Source: Desulfobacterales bacterium (GTDB lineage: Bacteria; Desulfobacterota; Desulfobulbia; Desulfobulbales; BM004). Taken from it: 17,445 bases of DNA. Shown in pieces: positions 1-6,989 of the stretch. Made by a program: the position numbers and the translations under genes. Numbering within the stretch: position 1 is the first letter of the stretch; each line of letters begins with the position of its first letter. Where the stretch lies: NCBI GenBank assembly GCA_030621655.1, contig JAUXHH010000009.1, positions 1 to 17,445 of the forward strand, given 5' to 3'. The notes beneath the pieces were generated by a model. The model saw nothing but the letters and a program-made list of their open reading frames with translations, was not told where the DNA came from and ran no database searches.

Positions 1-1070
1 ATCACCTGATTCGCCTTCACTGACATGCGATGGGCCAGGTCACCAACGCTAATCGTCTCAAAGACCTTGATTCGCTTCTTGATAGCCTTGGTCTCGGCAA
101 CGGGCTCAACGGGTTCAGCCTGTCTCTTTTTGCCTTTCGGACCTCTGGCTCCACGGGGACCATACTCGTACTCCTTATCAGTACCGAATCCCCTGCGCCC
201 TTTGTTGCGTTTCCCCCCAAGTCCTTTTTTAAAGCGTCCCGGCTCCGCAGCCTCAGAACGGAACTGAACCAGTCTTTTTCCCTTTTTCTTGCCTTTGCCT
301 GCACGAGAATCTTCAGCACCCTTTGGTGCACCTGCTTTCTTATCAGGCGCTCCCCCAACTATTGCACCCTTGCCTTTTGCTTTTGCCGGCCGTGGAGGCC
401 TTGCCGGTGCTTTGGGCTTTTCTTCCGGTATCTGTATCGCTGCCTTCTTTATAACCTTGGCCAGTCCCGTACGCGGAGGCACTATACGTTTAACTGCTTT
501 CGGCTTAGGCTTCCCTTCTTCTTTCTCTTCAACCTCTTCCGCTTGTTGCTCCTTAAGTTCCTGCTCCGGCTCAGGTTCAGCTTCAACCGAAGGCTTCCCG
601 GCAGCGGCGGGTTCAATTACAGCCTCAGACTCCTTCGCCGGCGAGACAGATGCAATTTCTTCAGCAGGTGTTTCCTCAGCAACAGCAGCGTCAGCGGCGA
701 CAGCTTCAGGCTTTTTCTTTACTGACTTCTTTTTTGCCGTTTTTTTCTTAGCAGGCTCTTCAGCAGCAGCGGTAGCGGCGGCGTCAGCGGCGCCCTCTTC
801 CTCAGCAGGAGAGGGTATTTCAGAAACTCGGTGTACTGTTTGCGACCGGCGCCGTATAATTGTTGCACGTCCTTTGGTACTGATCCGCTTTTCAACAACT
901 TCCGTCTCAACGGTGCCGAGAACATTTCTGCGGATCTCGTCAGCGACTTCGTCAGCGACGGTTGAACTATGGCCTTTTATATTATAGCCAAGGTCGATAA
1001 GCTTATCAGCCAACTCCGTGCTTTTCATGCCAGCCTCTTTGGCTAAATCATATATCCTGATTTTGCTCAT
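1..1070 (-). CDS. infB: Translation initiation factor IF-2, N-terminal part (runs off the window)
   Basis: IF-2 is the GTPase that brings initiator tRNA to the 30S subunit. Only the first 356 codons are here; the G domain lies beyond base 1. The start is the ATG at 1070, 9 nt after the ylxR stop, with a GGAGG (1085-1089 on the complement) inside the end of ylxR. Residues 3-52 form an IF2_N domain (KIRIYDLAKEAGMKS, then LADKLIDLGY). A long low-complexity linker rich in Ala, Glu, Pro and Lys follows, with Lys clusters such as KKKTAKKKSVKKK. At the window edge a second IF2_N domain begins (ISVGDLAHRMSVKANQV). This layout is normal for proteobacterial IF-2. The frame is open throughout. The first domain is nearly duplicated at the C-terminus of the NusA encoded just upstream. 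Identification is secure. Confidence 0.95.
   Translation of the reverse strand, partial: MSKIRIYDLAKEAGMKSTELADKLIDLGYNIKGHSSTVADEVADEIRRNVLGTVETEVVEKRISTKGRATIIRRRSQTVHRVSEIPSPAEEEGAADAAATAAAEEPAKKKTAKKKSVKKKPEAVAADAAVAEETPAEEIASVSPAKESEAVIEPAAAGKPSVEAEPEPEQELKEQQAEEVEEKEEGKPKPKAVKRIVPPRTGLAKVIKKAAIQIPEEKPKAPARPPRPAKAKGKGAIVGGAPDKKAGAPKGAEDSRAGKGKKKGKRLVQFRSEAAEPGRFKKGLGGKRNKGRRGFGTDKEYEYGPRGARGPKGKKRQAEPVEPVAETKAIKKRIKVFETISVGDLAHRMSVKANQV
915..1064 (-). repeat. Direct repeat copy 2: IF2_N module at the start of infB
   Basis: This 50-codon segment of infB matches the last 50 codons of nusA (1391-1540) without gaps. By hand count 37 of 50 residues and about 110 of 150 bases are identical. 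The best-conserved stretches are the codons for LAKEAGMKS and LADKLIDLGY. Both copies lie on the minus strand, so they are direct repeats separated by 326 bp that contain ylxR. Confidence 0.85.
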
Positions 1071-1079
1071 TCTTTATTC

Positions 1080-1322
1080 TCAATCCTCCAACTCATCACT
1101 TATTTTACAGTCCGGAACCCGAAAAGCCCTGGACAATTTCCTCTTATATCTACAAAAAATGCGCAAACAATTTTTATTATTGCAGCAATAGACGGAGCGG
1201 CCCTGCCCTGTTCCTTTACCGTCAAGCACAACAATTCCTTCCTGTAAAACAAACTTCAGCAGCTGACTTTTGGGAAACCGCTTATGACACCCCAGACAGG
1301 TTCGTATCGGCTGCACTTTCAT
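1080..1322 (-). CDS. ylxR: YlxR/RnpM-family RNA-binding protein (DUF448)
   Basis: This small basic protein of 80 residues belongs to the YlxR family, a nucleic-acid-binding family almost always encoded between nusA and infB. Its Bacillus member has been linked to control of RNase P. The signature RTCLGCHKRF (residues 7-16) is present, followed by a Leu-rich strand, the D-GKGTGQGRSVYCC region (about 34-47) and a C-terminal Lys/Arg-rich helix. Four extra cysteines (C9, C12 and the CC near 46-47) could bind a metal; this is only a suggestion. An in-frame stop lies two codons upstream of the ATG at 1322, which fixes the start. The gene lies 65 nt downstream of nusA and 9 nt upstream of infB, so it is almost certainly in the same transcript. 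Confidence 0.9.
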   Translation of the reverse strand: MKVQPIRTCLGCHKRFPKSQLLKFVLQEGIVVLDGKGTGQGRSVYCCNNKNCLRIFCRYKRKLSRAFRVPDCKISDELED

Positions 1323-1387
1323 CTTTTACCGGTTCTACTGTAAGACAGCAGGAATCAATCGGGTCCTTGAATTTTCCAATAGGCTTC

Positions 1388-2863
1388 TTAACCTAAAACC
1401 TCTTCCCGGATTTTATCGGCAGTCTCTTCATCCACGGACGAGCTGTAGCCTTTGATATCATAGCCAAGGTCAATAAGCTTATCTGCCAAATCTTTACTTT
1501 TCATACCAGCCTCTTTGGCCAATTCATACACCCGGATCTTACCTGAGATAGAGCTCTTCACAGATGCTTCAGCTTCAGAGTCTTCAGTATCATTTTCCTT
1601 TTCAGACATTTGAGCCTCAGCTGCAGCGGATTCCATATAGCTTTCAATTGCCTCGACAAGTTTTGCCGCCCGTTCCGGCTTCATGCCCTTCAAACCTTCC
1701 AGTTCTTTAATGGTTATGCCTTTCAAATCCCCTGCTGCTCTGAAACCTCCGTCATAAAGAATGTCAGCCACACCTTCATCCATACCCTCAATATTGAGAA
1801 GTGACCTGTAACCATCCTCCTCAAGCTTGGCATATCTTGCTTCACTCTTCACATCAATATTCCAGCCGAGTAATTTGGAAGCCAATCTCACATTCTGCCC
1901 CTGACGCCCAATGGCCAAGGATAACTGGTCATCCGGAACAACGACCATGAGAGATTTCTTGTCCTCGTCAACTAAAACCATTGCCACCTCGGCGGGCGCC
2001 AGACCACTGGACACAAATTTGGCTGGATCGGGACTCCAGGGGACAATATCGATTCTTTCACCCTGTAGTTCCTGGACAACATTCTGTACTCTTGACCCTT
2101 TCATACCTACACAGGCTCCTACAGGGTCGACATCTGACTCGCTGGAGGCTACCGCAATTTTCGCCCTGAAGCCTGGTTCACGGCTGACTCCCATGATCTT
2201 CACTATGCCTTCCGCAATTTCAGGGACTTCCATCTCAAAGAGTTTTGACAGAAAATCAATATTGACCCGGCTTAGAACAAGCTGCTGCTCCCTGGTGCTT
2301 TGACGCACATCAAGCAGCAAAGCTCTGATCCTGTCACCCTGACGGAAAGATCTCTTGGGAATCTGTTCACTATGCGGCAGAATAGCATCGGTCCGGCCCA
2401 GATTGATAATCATGTTGCCCCGCTCAAATCTCTGCACAATACCATTGACAATCTCGCCCTTCCTGCCCTTGTACATATCGTATATGACATCAAGCTCGGC
2501 ATCTTTCATCTTCTGGATAATCACCTGCTTGGCTGATTGAGCAGCTATCCGGCCGAGTTCCGCAATGTTTTCCATCTTGGTTCCGATTTCATCACGCACC
2601 TTGACGCCAGGGTCGAGGGCAGATGCCTCCTCCAGGGAAATTTCGGTCTGCTCATCCTCAACAGTCTCCACCACCATGCGGAACTGAAAAATCTCAACCT
2701 CACCAAGTTCATCATTAAATTGGACTTCCATATCCCTGCGGTTCCCGAATTTCTTCCTGGCTGCCGAACGGACTGCCTCTTCAATGGTCTCGACAAGCAA
2801 ATGTTTCTCGATCCCCTTATCCCTACTGATCTGCTCAATTATTCTTTTCAAATCCGACAGCAT
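1388..2863 (-). CDS. nusA: Transcription termination/antitermination factor NusA with an IF2_N-like C-terminal module
   Basis: NusA binds RNA polymerase and controls pausing, termination and antitermination. I place the start at the ATG at 2863 (MLSDLKRIIEQISRDKG), because GGAG lies 8 nt upstream and the family begins this way; an upstream ATG at 2911 would add 16 unrelated residues. The protein has 491 residues: polymerase-binding N-domain (1-125), S1 domain (about 130-200), KH1 (with GMKGSRVQNVVQEL) and KH2 (with AIGRQGQNVRLASKLL). A helix-hairpin-helix domain follows (LLNIEGMDEGVADIL to the AAKLVEAIE helix), then an acidic linker. The last 50 residues (442-491) are not standard NusA; they are an IF2_N-like domain (KIRVYELAKEAGMKSKDLAD) very close to the start of this cell's IF-2. 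The operon is rimP-nusA-ylxR-infB. Confidence 0.95.
   Translation of the reverse strand: MLSDLKRIIEQISRDKGIEKHLLVETIEEAVRSAARKKFGNRRDMEVQFNDELGEVEIFQFRMVVETVEDEQTEISLEEASALDPGVKVRDEIGTKMENIAELGRIAAQSAKQVIIQKMKDAELDVIYDMYKGRKGEIVNGIVQRFERGNMIINLGRTDAILPHSEQIPKRSFRQGDRIRALLLDVRQSTREQQLVLSRVNIDFLSKLFEMEVPEIAEGIVKIMGVSREPGFRAKIAVASSESDVDPVGACVGMKGSRVQNVVQELQGERIDIVPWSPDPAKFVSSGLAPAEVAMVLVDEDKKSLMVVVPDDQLSLAIGRQGQNVRLASKLLGWNIDVKSEARYAKLEEDGYRSLLNIEGMDEGVADILYDGGFRAAGDLKGITIKELEGLKGMKPERAAKLVEAIESYMESAAAEAQMSEKENDTEDSEAEASVKSSISGKIRVYELAKEAGMKSKDLADKLIDLGYDIKGYSSSVDEETADKIREEVLG
1391..1540 (-). repeat. Direct repeat copy 1: IF2_N-like module at the end of nusA
   Basis: The last 50 codons before the nusA stop are the partner of the infB segment at 915-1064. 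Because the copies align codon by codon, homologous recombination between them would fuse the body of NusA in frame to IF-2 and delete ylxR. The module is separated from the rest of NusA by an acidic linker (SEKENDTEDSEAEA), as expected for an appended domain. Confidence 0.85.
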
Positions 2864-2926
2864 AATTTGTACTCCATGGCAAACCGGCAGTTGATGCCCT
2901 GGTCTGCTCATTATAATATAGGTTTC

Positions 2927-3385
2927 CTAAAATTCGACTTCCAGTTTGGCCTTGGCTACCTGAGAAAACAGAATTGTTACCTCTTTGGTGCCAACCTCCA
3001 GCACAATGGATTCTCCTTCAGTTCTATTTATCTTACCGATAAAAGCATGCTCACCGGCAATTGGATCTATTGTCTTTATCTTTGCCTTCTGCCCAACAAA
3101 ACGTTCAAATTCAGCTATACTTTTCAAAGGCCGGTCAAGTCCCGGAGAGGTAACCTCAAGATTATATGCCTGGTCGATAAAACTCTCAATGTCCAAAAGC
3201 TGGCTTATTTCCCGGCTGACGGCAGCACAGTCATTCAGATTGAGGCCATCCTGCTTATCAATGATAAGTCGCAAAATCCATCCATTTTGTTCTCGCCGGT
3301 ACTGTATATCAACCAACTCCAGTCCCGATTCCTCAAGGACTGGGAGAGCAACTGCCTCTACTCTTTCAATTACCGTTTCTGCCAT
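2927..3385 (-). CDS. rimP: Ribosome maturation factor RimP
   Basis: RimP acts in maturation of the 30S ribosomal subunit. The protein has 152 residues, a normal length. The family signature NLEVTSPGLDRPLK lies near residues 75-88, after the N-terminal alpha/beta domain (LELVDIQYRRE and the LRLIIDK strand), and an SH3-like C-terminal domain follows. The ATG at 3385 is preceded by AAAGGG with a 5-nt spacer. It is the first protein gene of the nusA-infB operon and lies just downstream of an intrinsic terminator, so its expression may depend on read-through from the tRNA-Gly promoter or on a promoter I could not identify. Confidence 0.95.
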   Translation of the reverse strand: MAETVIERVEAVALPVLEESGLELVDIQYRREQNGWILRLIIDKQDGLNLNDCAAVSREISQLLDIESFIDQAYNLEVTSPGLDRPLKSIAEFERFVGQKAKIKTIDPIAGEHAFIGKINRTEGESIVLEVGTKEVTILFSQVAKAKLEVEF

Positions 3386-3407
3386 TTCGGCCCTTTGCTA
3401 ACAAAAC

Positions 3408-3437
3408 AAAAAAAAGCGGGCAAAAAAGAAGCCCACT
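3408..3437 (-). terminator. Intrinsic terminator between tRNA-Gly and rimP
   Basis: Read on the minus strand, AGTGGGC pairs with GCCCGCT (7 bp with one G-U) across a 9-nt loop, and eight T residues follow immediately. It lies downstream of the tRNA and 23 bp before the rimP start codon, so it either ends the tRNA transcript or acts as an attenuator for the operon. Confidence 0.75.
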
Positions 3438-3603
3438 TTCAACATCAGCACAGGAAAAACCCCTGCACTTTATAACGCGAAAATCAGACCGCAGTATAGC
3501 AATGCTATTCCTCAACGGCCCGATGAAGCGCAACATCCCGGCTGCTTAAGAGAAGAGCGGGGCACTTCGCAAACCTTCCAGCAGCCGATCGCAGAGCTTC
3601 AGG
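3438..3603 (-). other. Structured leader between tRNA-Gly and the rimP terminator
   Basis: This stretch has no gene. It holds an 8-bp perfect inverted repeat, CGGCTGCT (3539-3546) with AGCAGCCG (3580-3587), around a 33-nt loop, and a short dyad ATAGC-AAT-GCTAT (3496-3508). Together with the terminator downstream it could form a regulated leader RNA for the rimP-nusA operon. No known leader motif was recognised with certainty, and no convincing second promoter was found in it. Confidence 0.35.
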
Positions 3604-3679
3604 TGGAGCGGGCAACGGGGTTCGAACCCGCGACCCCAAGCTTGGGAAGCTTGTACTCTACCAACTGAGCTACACCCGC
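3604..3679 (-). tRNA. tRNA-Gly (anticodon CCC)
   Basis: A complete cloverleaf can be drawn: acceptor GCGGGTG with TGCCCGC, D-arm GCTC/GAGT, anticodon stem CAAGC/GCTTG around loop TTCCCAA, and T-arm with TTCGAAC. The anticodon is CCC, which reads the glycine codon GGG. The discriminator base is U, as usual for bacterial glycine tRNAs, and the 3' CCA is encoded (3604-3606). Length is 73 nt plus CCA. Its place ahead of rimP parallels metY in E. coli. Confidence 0.95.
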
Positions 3680-3705
3680 CCTCAGGCTCATACTGCAAAC
3701 GGATA

Positions 3706-3733
3706 AATATACTTATTTAAATTAACTTGTCAA
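3706..3733 (-). promoter_or_regulatory. Sigma-70-type promoter for tRNA-Gly (and probably rimP-nusA-infB)
   Basis: On the minus strand a perfect -35 box TTGACA (3728-3733) is followed after 16 bp by TATATT (3706-3711). Transcription would start near 3698, giving a leader of about 19 nt before the tRNA at 3679. The spacer is very AT-rich. This is the best housekeeping promoter in the window. Confidence 0.75.
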
Positions 3734-3888
3734 GTACGATAAATAGTCAGGCAGGCAAATATCAAAGGTTTCTCATTACTTCGTGAACGGCTTGCTGACA
3801 GGAATCTTGCAATTACAACTTGCGCTTCACACTTTCTTGAATAGTTTGAAGGAATTCCATGAAAAATGTTTTAGAATTTTTCGATTTG

Positions 3889-4386
3889 TCACCCACCCGC
3901 CTCTGCAACTGCTCCAACTGCCATGGCAACTGCTTCTTCAGGAGTCGTGGCAACATACCATTCAGATCTTTTTACATCGCCATGCGGGGCGATAGTCCAG
4001 GAATTTAAAAGAATTATCGGGCAATTGCCTTTCAAAGCCAGTGCAATTTCTGAAAGGGTGCCATATTCTCCGCCTATAGCTATTGCCGCCTTGCAGCTCT
4101 TTGTATTAATCGCGTTCCTTGCCTCACCCATACCGGTATAAATAGCTATATCAACATACCTGTTTGCAGGGGTTGTCTTTCCAGTACCAGGCAGGATACC
4201 CACGGTAATACCATTTTTCTCCTTTGCACCTCTGCTGGCAGCAGTCATGACACCTCCCAGCCCACCGGTCAAAACCACAAAACCTCTTTGAGCCAATTGA
4301 CGGCCTACGCTTAAAGCCAACTGCCACTCATCATCAGTATCAGATATATTCCCTGCTCCAAAAACTCCAATAATATTTTTTGGCAT
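3889..4386 (-). CDS. TIGR00725/LOG-like Rossmann-fold nucleotide-binding protein
   Basis: This 165-residue cytosolic protein belongs to the TIGR00725 branch of the SLOG/lysine-decarboxylase-like superfamily, relatives of the LOG cytokinin-riboside phosphoribohydrolases. Visible motifs are IGVFGAGN near the start, the nucleotide-binding turn GGLGGVMTAASRGAKE (41-56), GILPG (63-67) and IGGEYGTLSE (104-113). The last is a variant, one residue longer, of the GGxGTxxE motif of LOG enzymes. The reaction is unknown in this subfamily. I chose the ATG at 4386, with GAGG 7 nt upstream; the longer frame from 4446 would add 20 residues with no homology. The gene is upstream of tRNA-Gly on the same strand, about 155 bp from its promoter, so a separate transcript is likely. 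Confidence 0.8.
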   Translation of the reverse strand: MPKNIIGVFGAGNISDTDDEWQLALSVGRQLAQRGFVVLTGGLGGVMTAASRGAKEKNGITVGILPGTGKTTPANRYVDIAIYTGMGEARNAINTKSCKAAIAIGGEYGTLSEIALALKGNCPIILLNSWTIAPHGDVKRSEWYVATTPEEAVAMAVGAVAEAGG

Positions 4387-4543
4387 ATTCCTTCCTCTGC
4401 AATAAATATTCGGATGCAGCTTCCATTCATTCTTGACACATAACATGATATTTAACTAAAGTTATGTATATAATACTATATCCATTGCATGAAAGATGAG
4501 GATTATGTAACTATCACATTAAATCCTGCAACCGAACCTGATT

Positions 4544-5413
4544 ATGATGCAAAAAACACTGACATCATATTTTTGTAAAATTTTCCTTGCTCTTGCACTT
4601 TTAATGCTTGGCAGCGGATGCACTTCAATGCTTGTCGCCCCTCTCCTGGAGCCGTTAACTCTTTCCCTGCAAAAACAGACCGACCTGGAGCTCCTTCAAG
4701 ACGGCGCACCTTCTCTGCTGCTTATACTCGATGGCCTGATTGCCGGTAATCCTGACAACAAACGTTTACTGATGGCTGCGACCAAGGCATATGGTGCATA
4801 TGCGTCAGCCCTTCATGAAGATGACAAGATTGAACGGGCGGTAAACATGAGTATCAAGGCAAGGGATTATGGTATCAATCTCATCAAACAGCTGCATGGC
4901 CTGGAAAATTTAAATGACCTGAGTCTGGCAGAAATTGAACAGGCGCTTGCCGGTAACTCACCTGCCAAGGCAGGATATTTATTCTGGGGTGCTTATGGAT
5001 GGGCGACATGGATACAATACCAGGAAGGTGCTCCTGCCGCCATGGCAGACCTGCCCATTGTGGAGCTCATCATGCTCAGGGTGGTAGAACTCGACGAATT
5101 ATATTATTATGGCGGTGCCCATATCTTTCTCGGCTCTTACTATGGCAGTCGCCCCCAAATGTACGGCGGCAAACCGGACACAAGCCGCAAACACTTTGAA
5201 CGGGCACTTGAAATAAACAAGAGATCCTTTCTGCTTACACAGGTTGCCTATGCGCAAACATATGCCCGCCTGATGTTTGACCGGGAACTTTACCTCAAGC
5301 TGTTGACAGAGGTAATTGAACAGCCACTTGTTGATTCTGATATGGCCTCAAGCAATAAATTAGCCCAGGTTAAGGCTGAAAAACTTATCAACCAGGTTGA
5401 TGAATTCTTTTAA
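4544..5413 (+). CDS. TatT-type TRAP-associated lipoprotein
   Basis: This is a 289-residue lipoprotein of the TRAP transporter TatT component family, best known from Treponema pallidum Tp0956, an all-helical TPR-like protein that works with a TRAP binding protein. A signal sequence (residues 5-25) ends in LGSGC with Cys26 as the likely lipidated residue; the -3 position is Gly rather than Leu, so the lipobox is imperfect. The rest is helical, with TPR-like segments (KAGYLFWGAYGWATW and the C-terminal HFERALEINKRSFLLTQVAY). No clear Shine-Dalgarno precedes either ATG (4544 or 4547). It is the first gene of the TRAP operon, 11 nt before the binding-protein gene. TatT is thought to help the binding protein handle ligand at the outer membrane or in the periplasm. 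Confidence 0.85.
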   Translation: MMQKTLTSYFCKIFLALALLMLGSGCTSMLVAPLLEPLTLSLQKQTDLELLQDGAPSLLLILDGLIAGNPDNKRLLMAATKAYGAYASALHEDDKIERAVNMSIKARDYGINLIKQLHGLENLNDLSLAEIEQALAGNSPAKAGYLFWGAYGWATWIQYQEGAPAAMADLPIVELIMLRVVELDELYYYGGAHIFLGSYYGSRPQMYGGKPDTSRKHFERALEINKRSFLLTQVAYAQTYARLMFDRELYLKLLTEVIEQPLVDSDMASSNKLAQVKAEKLINQVDEFF

Positions 5414-5424
5414 GCATTAATAAA

Positions 5425-6453
5425 ATGAATACTTTTATGAAATTGTTCTTCTGTTCGTTCATCCTGTTATTTCTTGTCATAAGCGCAGGTGAAGTACATG
5501 CAGGTAAATCCAGGTATACTTTCAAGGTTGCTTCCCTTGCCCCGGAAGGAAGCGTCTGGACGAAAAGATTCCGTGACTTTGCCAATGAAGTTACAGAAAA
5601 AAGCGGCGGCGAAATCGGCTTCAAAATTTATGCCGGCGGTGTCATGGGTGACGACCGGGCCATGTACCGAAAAATGCGCGTAGGGCAGATCAATGGCGGC
5701 GGCTTTACCATGACCGGCATCTCCGATATTGTACCGGATTTCCGGATTCTTGGAATTCCATTTTTCTTTAATTCCTATGAAGAAGTTGACGAATTAAAGC
5801 AGAAACTCTTCCCAAGATTCCAAAAAGAATTTGATAAAAAAAACATGGTGCTTCTGGCAATGTCTGAGGTGGGTTTCATATATACCATGTCACAAAAACC
5901 GATCACCACTATGGATCAACTGAAAAAAAGTAAGGCCTGGGCGCCTGAAGGCGATCCCATCAGCACAGCCCTGCTCGAGTCCGTTGGACTGACCCCCATA
6001 CCCCTGTCAATCCCAGATGTACTCACCTCTTTGCAGACCGGCCTGATCAACACCGCCTTTAACTCTTTTTACGGCTCCATTGTCATGCAATGGTTTACAC
6101 GTACTTCCTATATTACCGACATTCCCTTTGTCTACGCTTACGGGGCTTTCCTCCTCGATAAAAAGACATTTTCCAGACTGCCGGCCAATTATGCCCAAAT
6201 GATGCATGCGGCTGCCAAGAAACATTTTGCCAAACTGCTCACCGATACCCGGCAAAGTAATGATGAAGCTCGACAGGTCCTTCAGGATAACGATATTTCC
6301 CTGGTCAAACTCACTCCGGAATCCAGGACAGAATTGCTGAACTACAGGGAAATGACAGTGGAAAAACTGGTCGGCGATGCTTTTTCCAGGTCCATTTACC
6401 AAGAGGCTGTAGAACACCTTGAGAAATTTCGCGCAACACAGGCGAACCAGTAG
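5425..6453 (+). CDS. TRAP transporter substrate-binding protein, DctP family
   Basis: This periplasmic receptor delivers ligand to the DctQ-DctM membrane complex. The 342-residue protein begins with a signal peptide cleaved after VHA (residue 26) and has no lipobox. The mature part follows the DctP fold: FKVASLAPEGSVW, then the GGVMGDDRAMYRKMRVGQI segment, then LESVGLTPIPLSIPDVLTSL. In most DctP proteins the strand before the last segment reads K-I-R-V-P and its Arg binds the ligand carboxylate. Here it reads KAWAP (170-174), putting Trp172 at the Arg position in my alignment. With the TatT partner this resembles the Treponema TatT/TatP system, which has been suggested to handle hydrophobic ligands. 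Ligand is unknown. A second in-frame ATG at 5437 could be the true start; neither has a good Shine-Dalgarno. Confidence 0.9.
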   Translation: MNTFMKLFFCSFILLFLVISAGEVHAGKSRYTFKVASLAPEGSVWTKRFRDFANEVTEKSGGEIGFKIYAGGVMGDDRAMYRKMRVGQINGGGFTMTGISDIVPDFRILGIPFFFNSYEEVDELKQKLFPRFQKEFDKKNMVLLAMSEVGFIYTMSQKPITTMDQLKKSKAWAPEGDPISTALLESVGLTPIPLSIPDVLTSLQTGLINTAFNSFYGSIVMQWFTRTSYITDIPFVYAYGAFLLDKKTFSRLPANYAQMMHAAAKKHFAKLLTDTRQSNDEARQVLQDNDISLVKLTPESRTELLNYREMTVEKLVGDAFSRSIYQEAVEHLEKFRATQANQ

Positions 6454-6463
6454 TACCTTTCAC

Positions 6464-6976
6464 ATGAACAACCTGAAAAAAATCTTTTCTTTCATCTTAC
6501 GTACCATTTCCTGGATAGAGGAGACCTTTCTCTGTTTGCTGCTCACCTCCATGATCCTGCTGGCCTGTGTGCAGATATTCTTACGGTTCTTTTTCTCCGG
6601 CGGCTTTACCTGGGCCGACCCTCTATTGCGTTACATGGTGCTCTGGGCCGGGTTATTCGGTGCTGCCATTGCTACCAAAAAAGGCAAGCATATCTCCATC
6701 GATATTCTCTCGCACCTGCTGCCGGACCGTTACAAGCCATGGCTCCAGGCTTTGCTGAATTTTTTTTCTGCCTGTGTCTGCTCCGCACTCACATATGCTG
6801 CAATCAATTTTGTCCGCGATGAAGCCACTTATGGCGGAAGAGGATTGCTGCAGATTCCTTCCTGGGGGTTGAATCTTGTTTTTCCCATAGCTTTTGGCAT
6901 TATTTCCCTGCGCTTCTTCATTCTGACTTTCAATAACCTGGGCTTTGTCTTTTCACACCCACCAACTTCCGACTGA
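6464..6976 (+). CDS. TRAP transporter small permease, DctQ family
   Basis: This 170-residue inner-membrane protein has four predicted helices (about 20-42, 53-72, 93-115 and 135-157), the standard DctQ topology. Between helices 1 and 2 it carries the family pattern GGFTWADPLLRYMVLWAGL, followed by KKGKHISIDIL after helix 2. The start is taken at 6464 (MNNLKKIF), 10 nt after the binding-protein stop; the frame extends to 6419 but that part overlaps the end of the upstream gene and carries no homology. DctQ forms a complex with the large subunit encoded 13 nt downstream and is needed for transport. Confidence 0.88.
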   Translation: MNNLKKIFSFILRTISWIEETFLCLLLTSMILLACVQIFLRFFFSGGFTWADPLLRYMVLWAGLFGAAIATKKGKHISIDILSHLLPDRYKPWLQALLNFFSACVCSALTYAAINFVRDEATYGGRGLLQIPSWGLNLVFPIAFGIISLRFFILTFNNLGFVFSHPPTSD

Positions 6977-6989
6977 GGCTAAATAAATA

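Noticed and set aside
2537..3475. Long plus-strand open frame of 312 codons across the nusA/rimP region, and similar ones over infB (30-987)
   Set aside because: They lie antisense to clearly identified genes, their translations look like no protein family, and the infB ones are by-products of its repetitive Ala/Glu/Lys-rich codons.
3861..3882. 7-bp AT-rich inverted repeat just after the TIGR00725 gene as a terminator
   Set aside because: The stem GAAAAAT/ATTTTTC has no G+C core and no T-tract after it on the minus strand.
4446..4474. TATAAT at 4469-4474 as the promoter of the TRAP operon
   Set aside because: The -10 box is perfect, but no acceptable -35 box lies 16-18 bp upstream and the whole stretch is AT-rich, so chance is likely.
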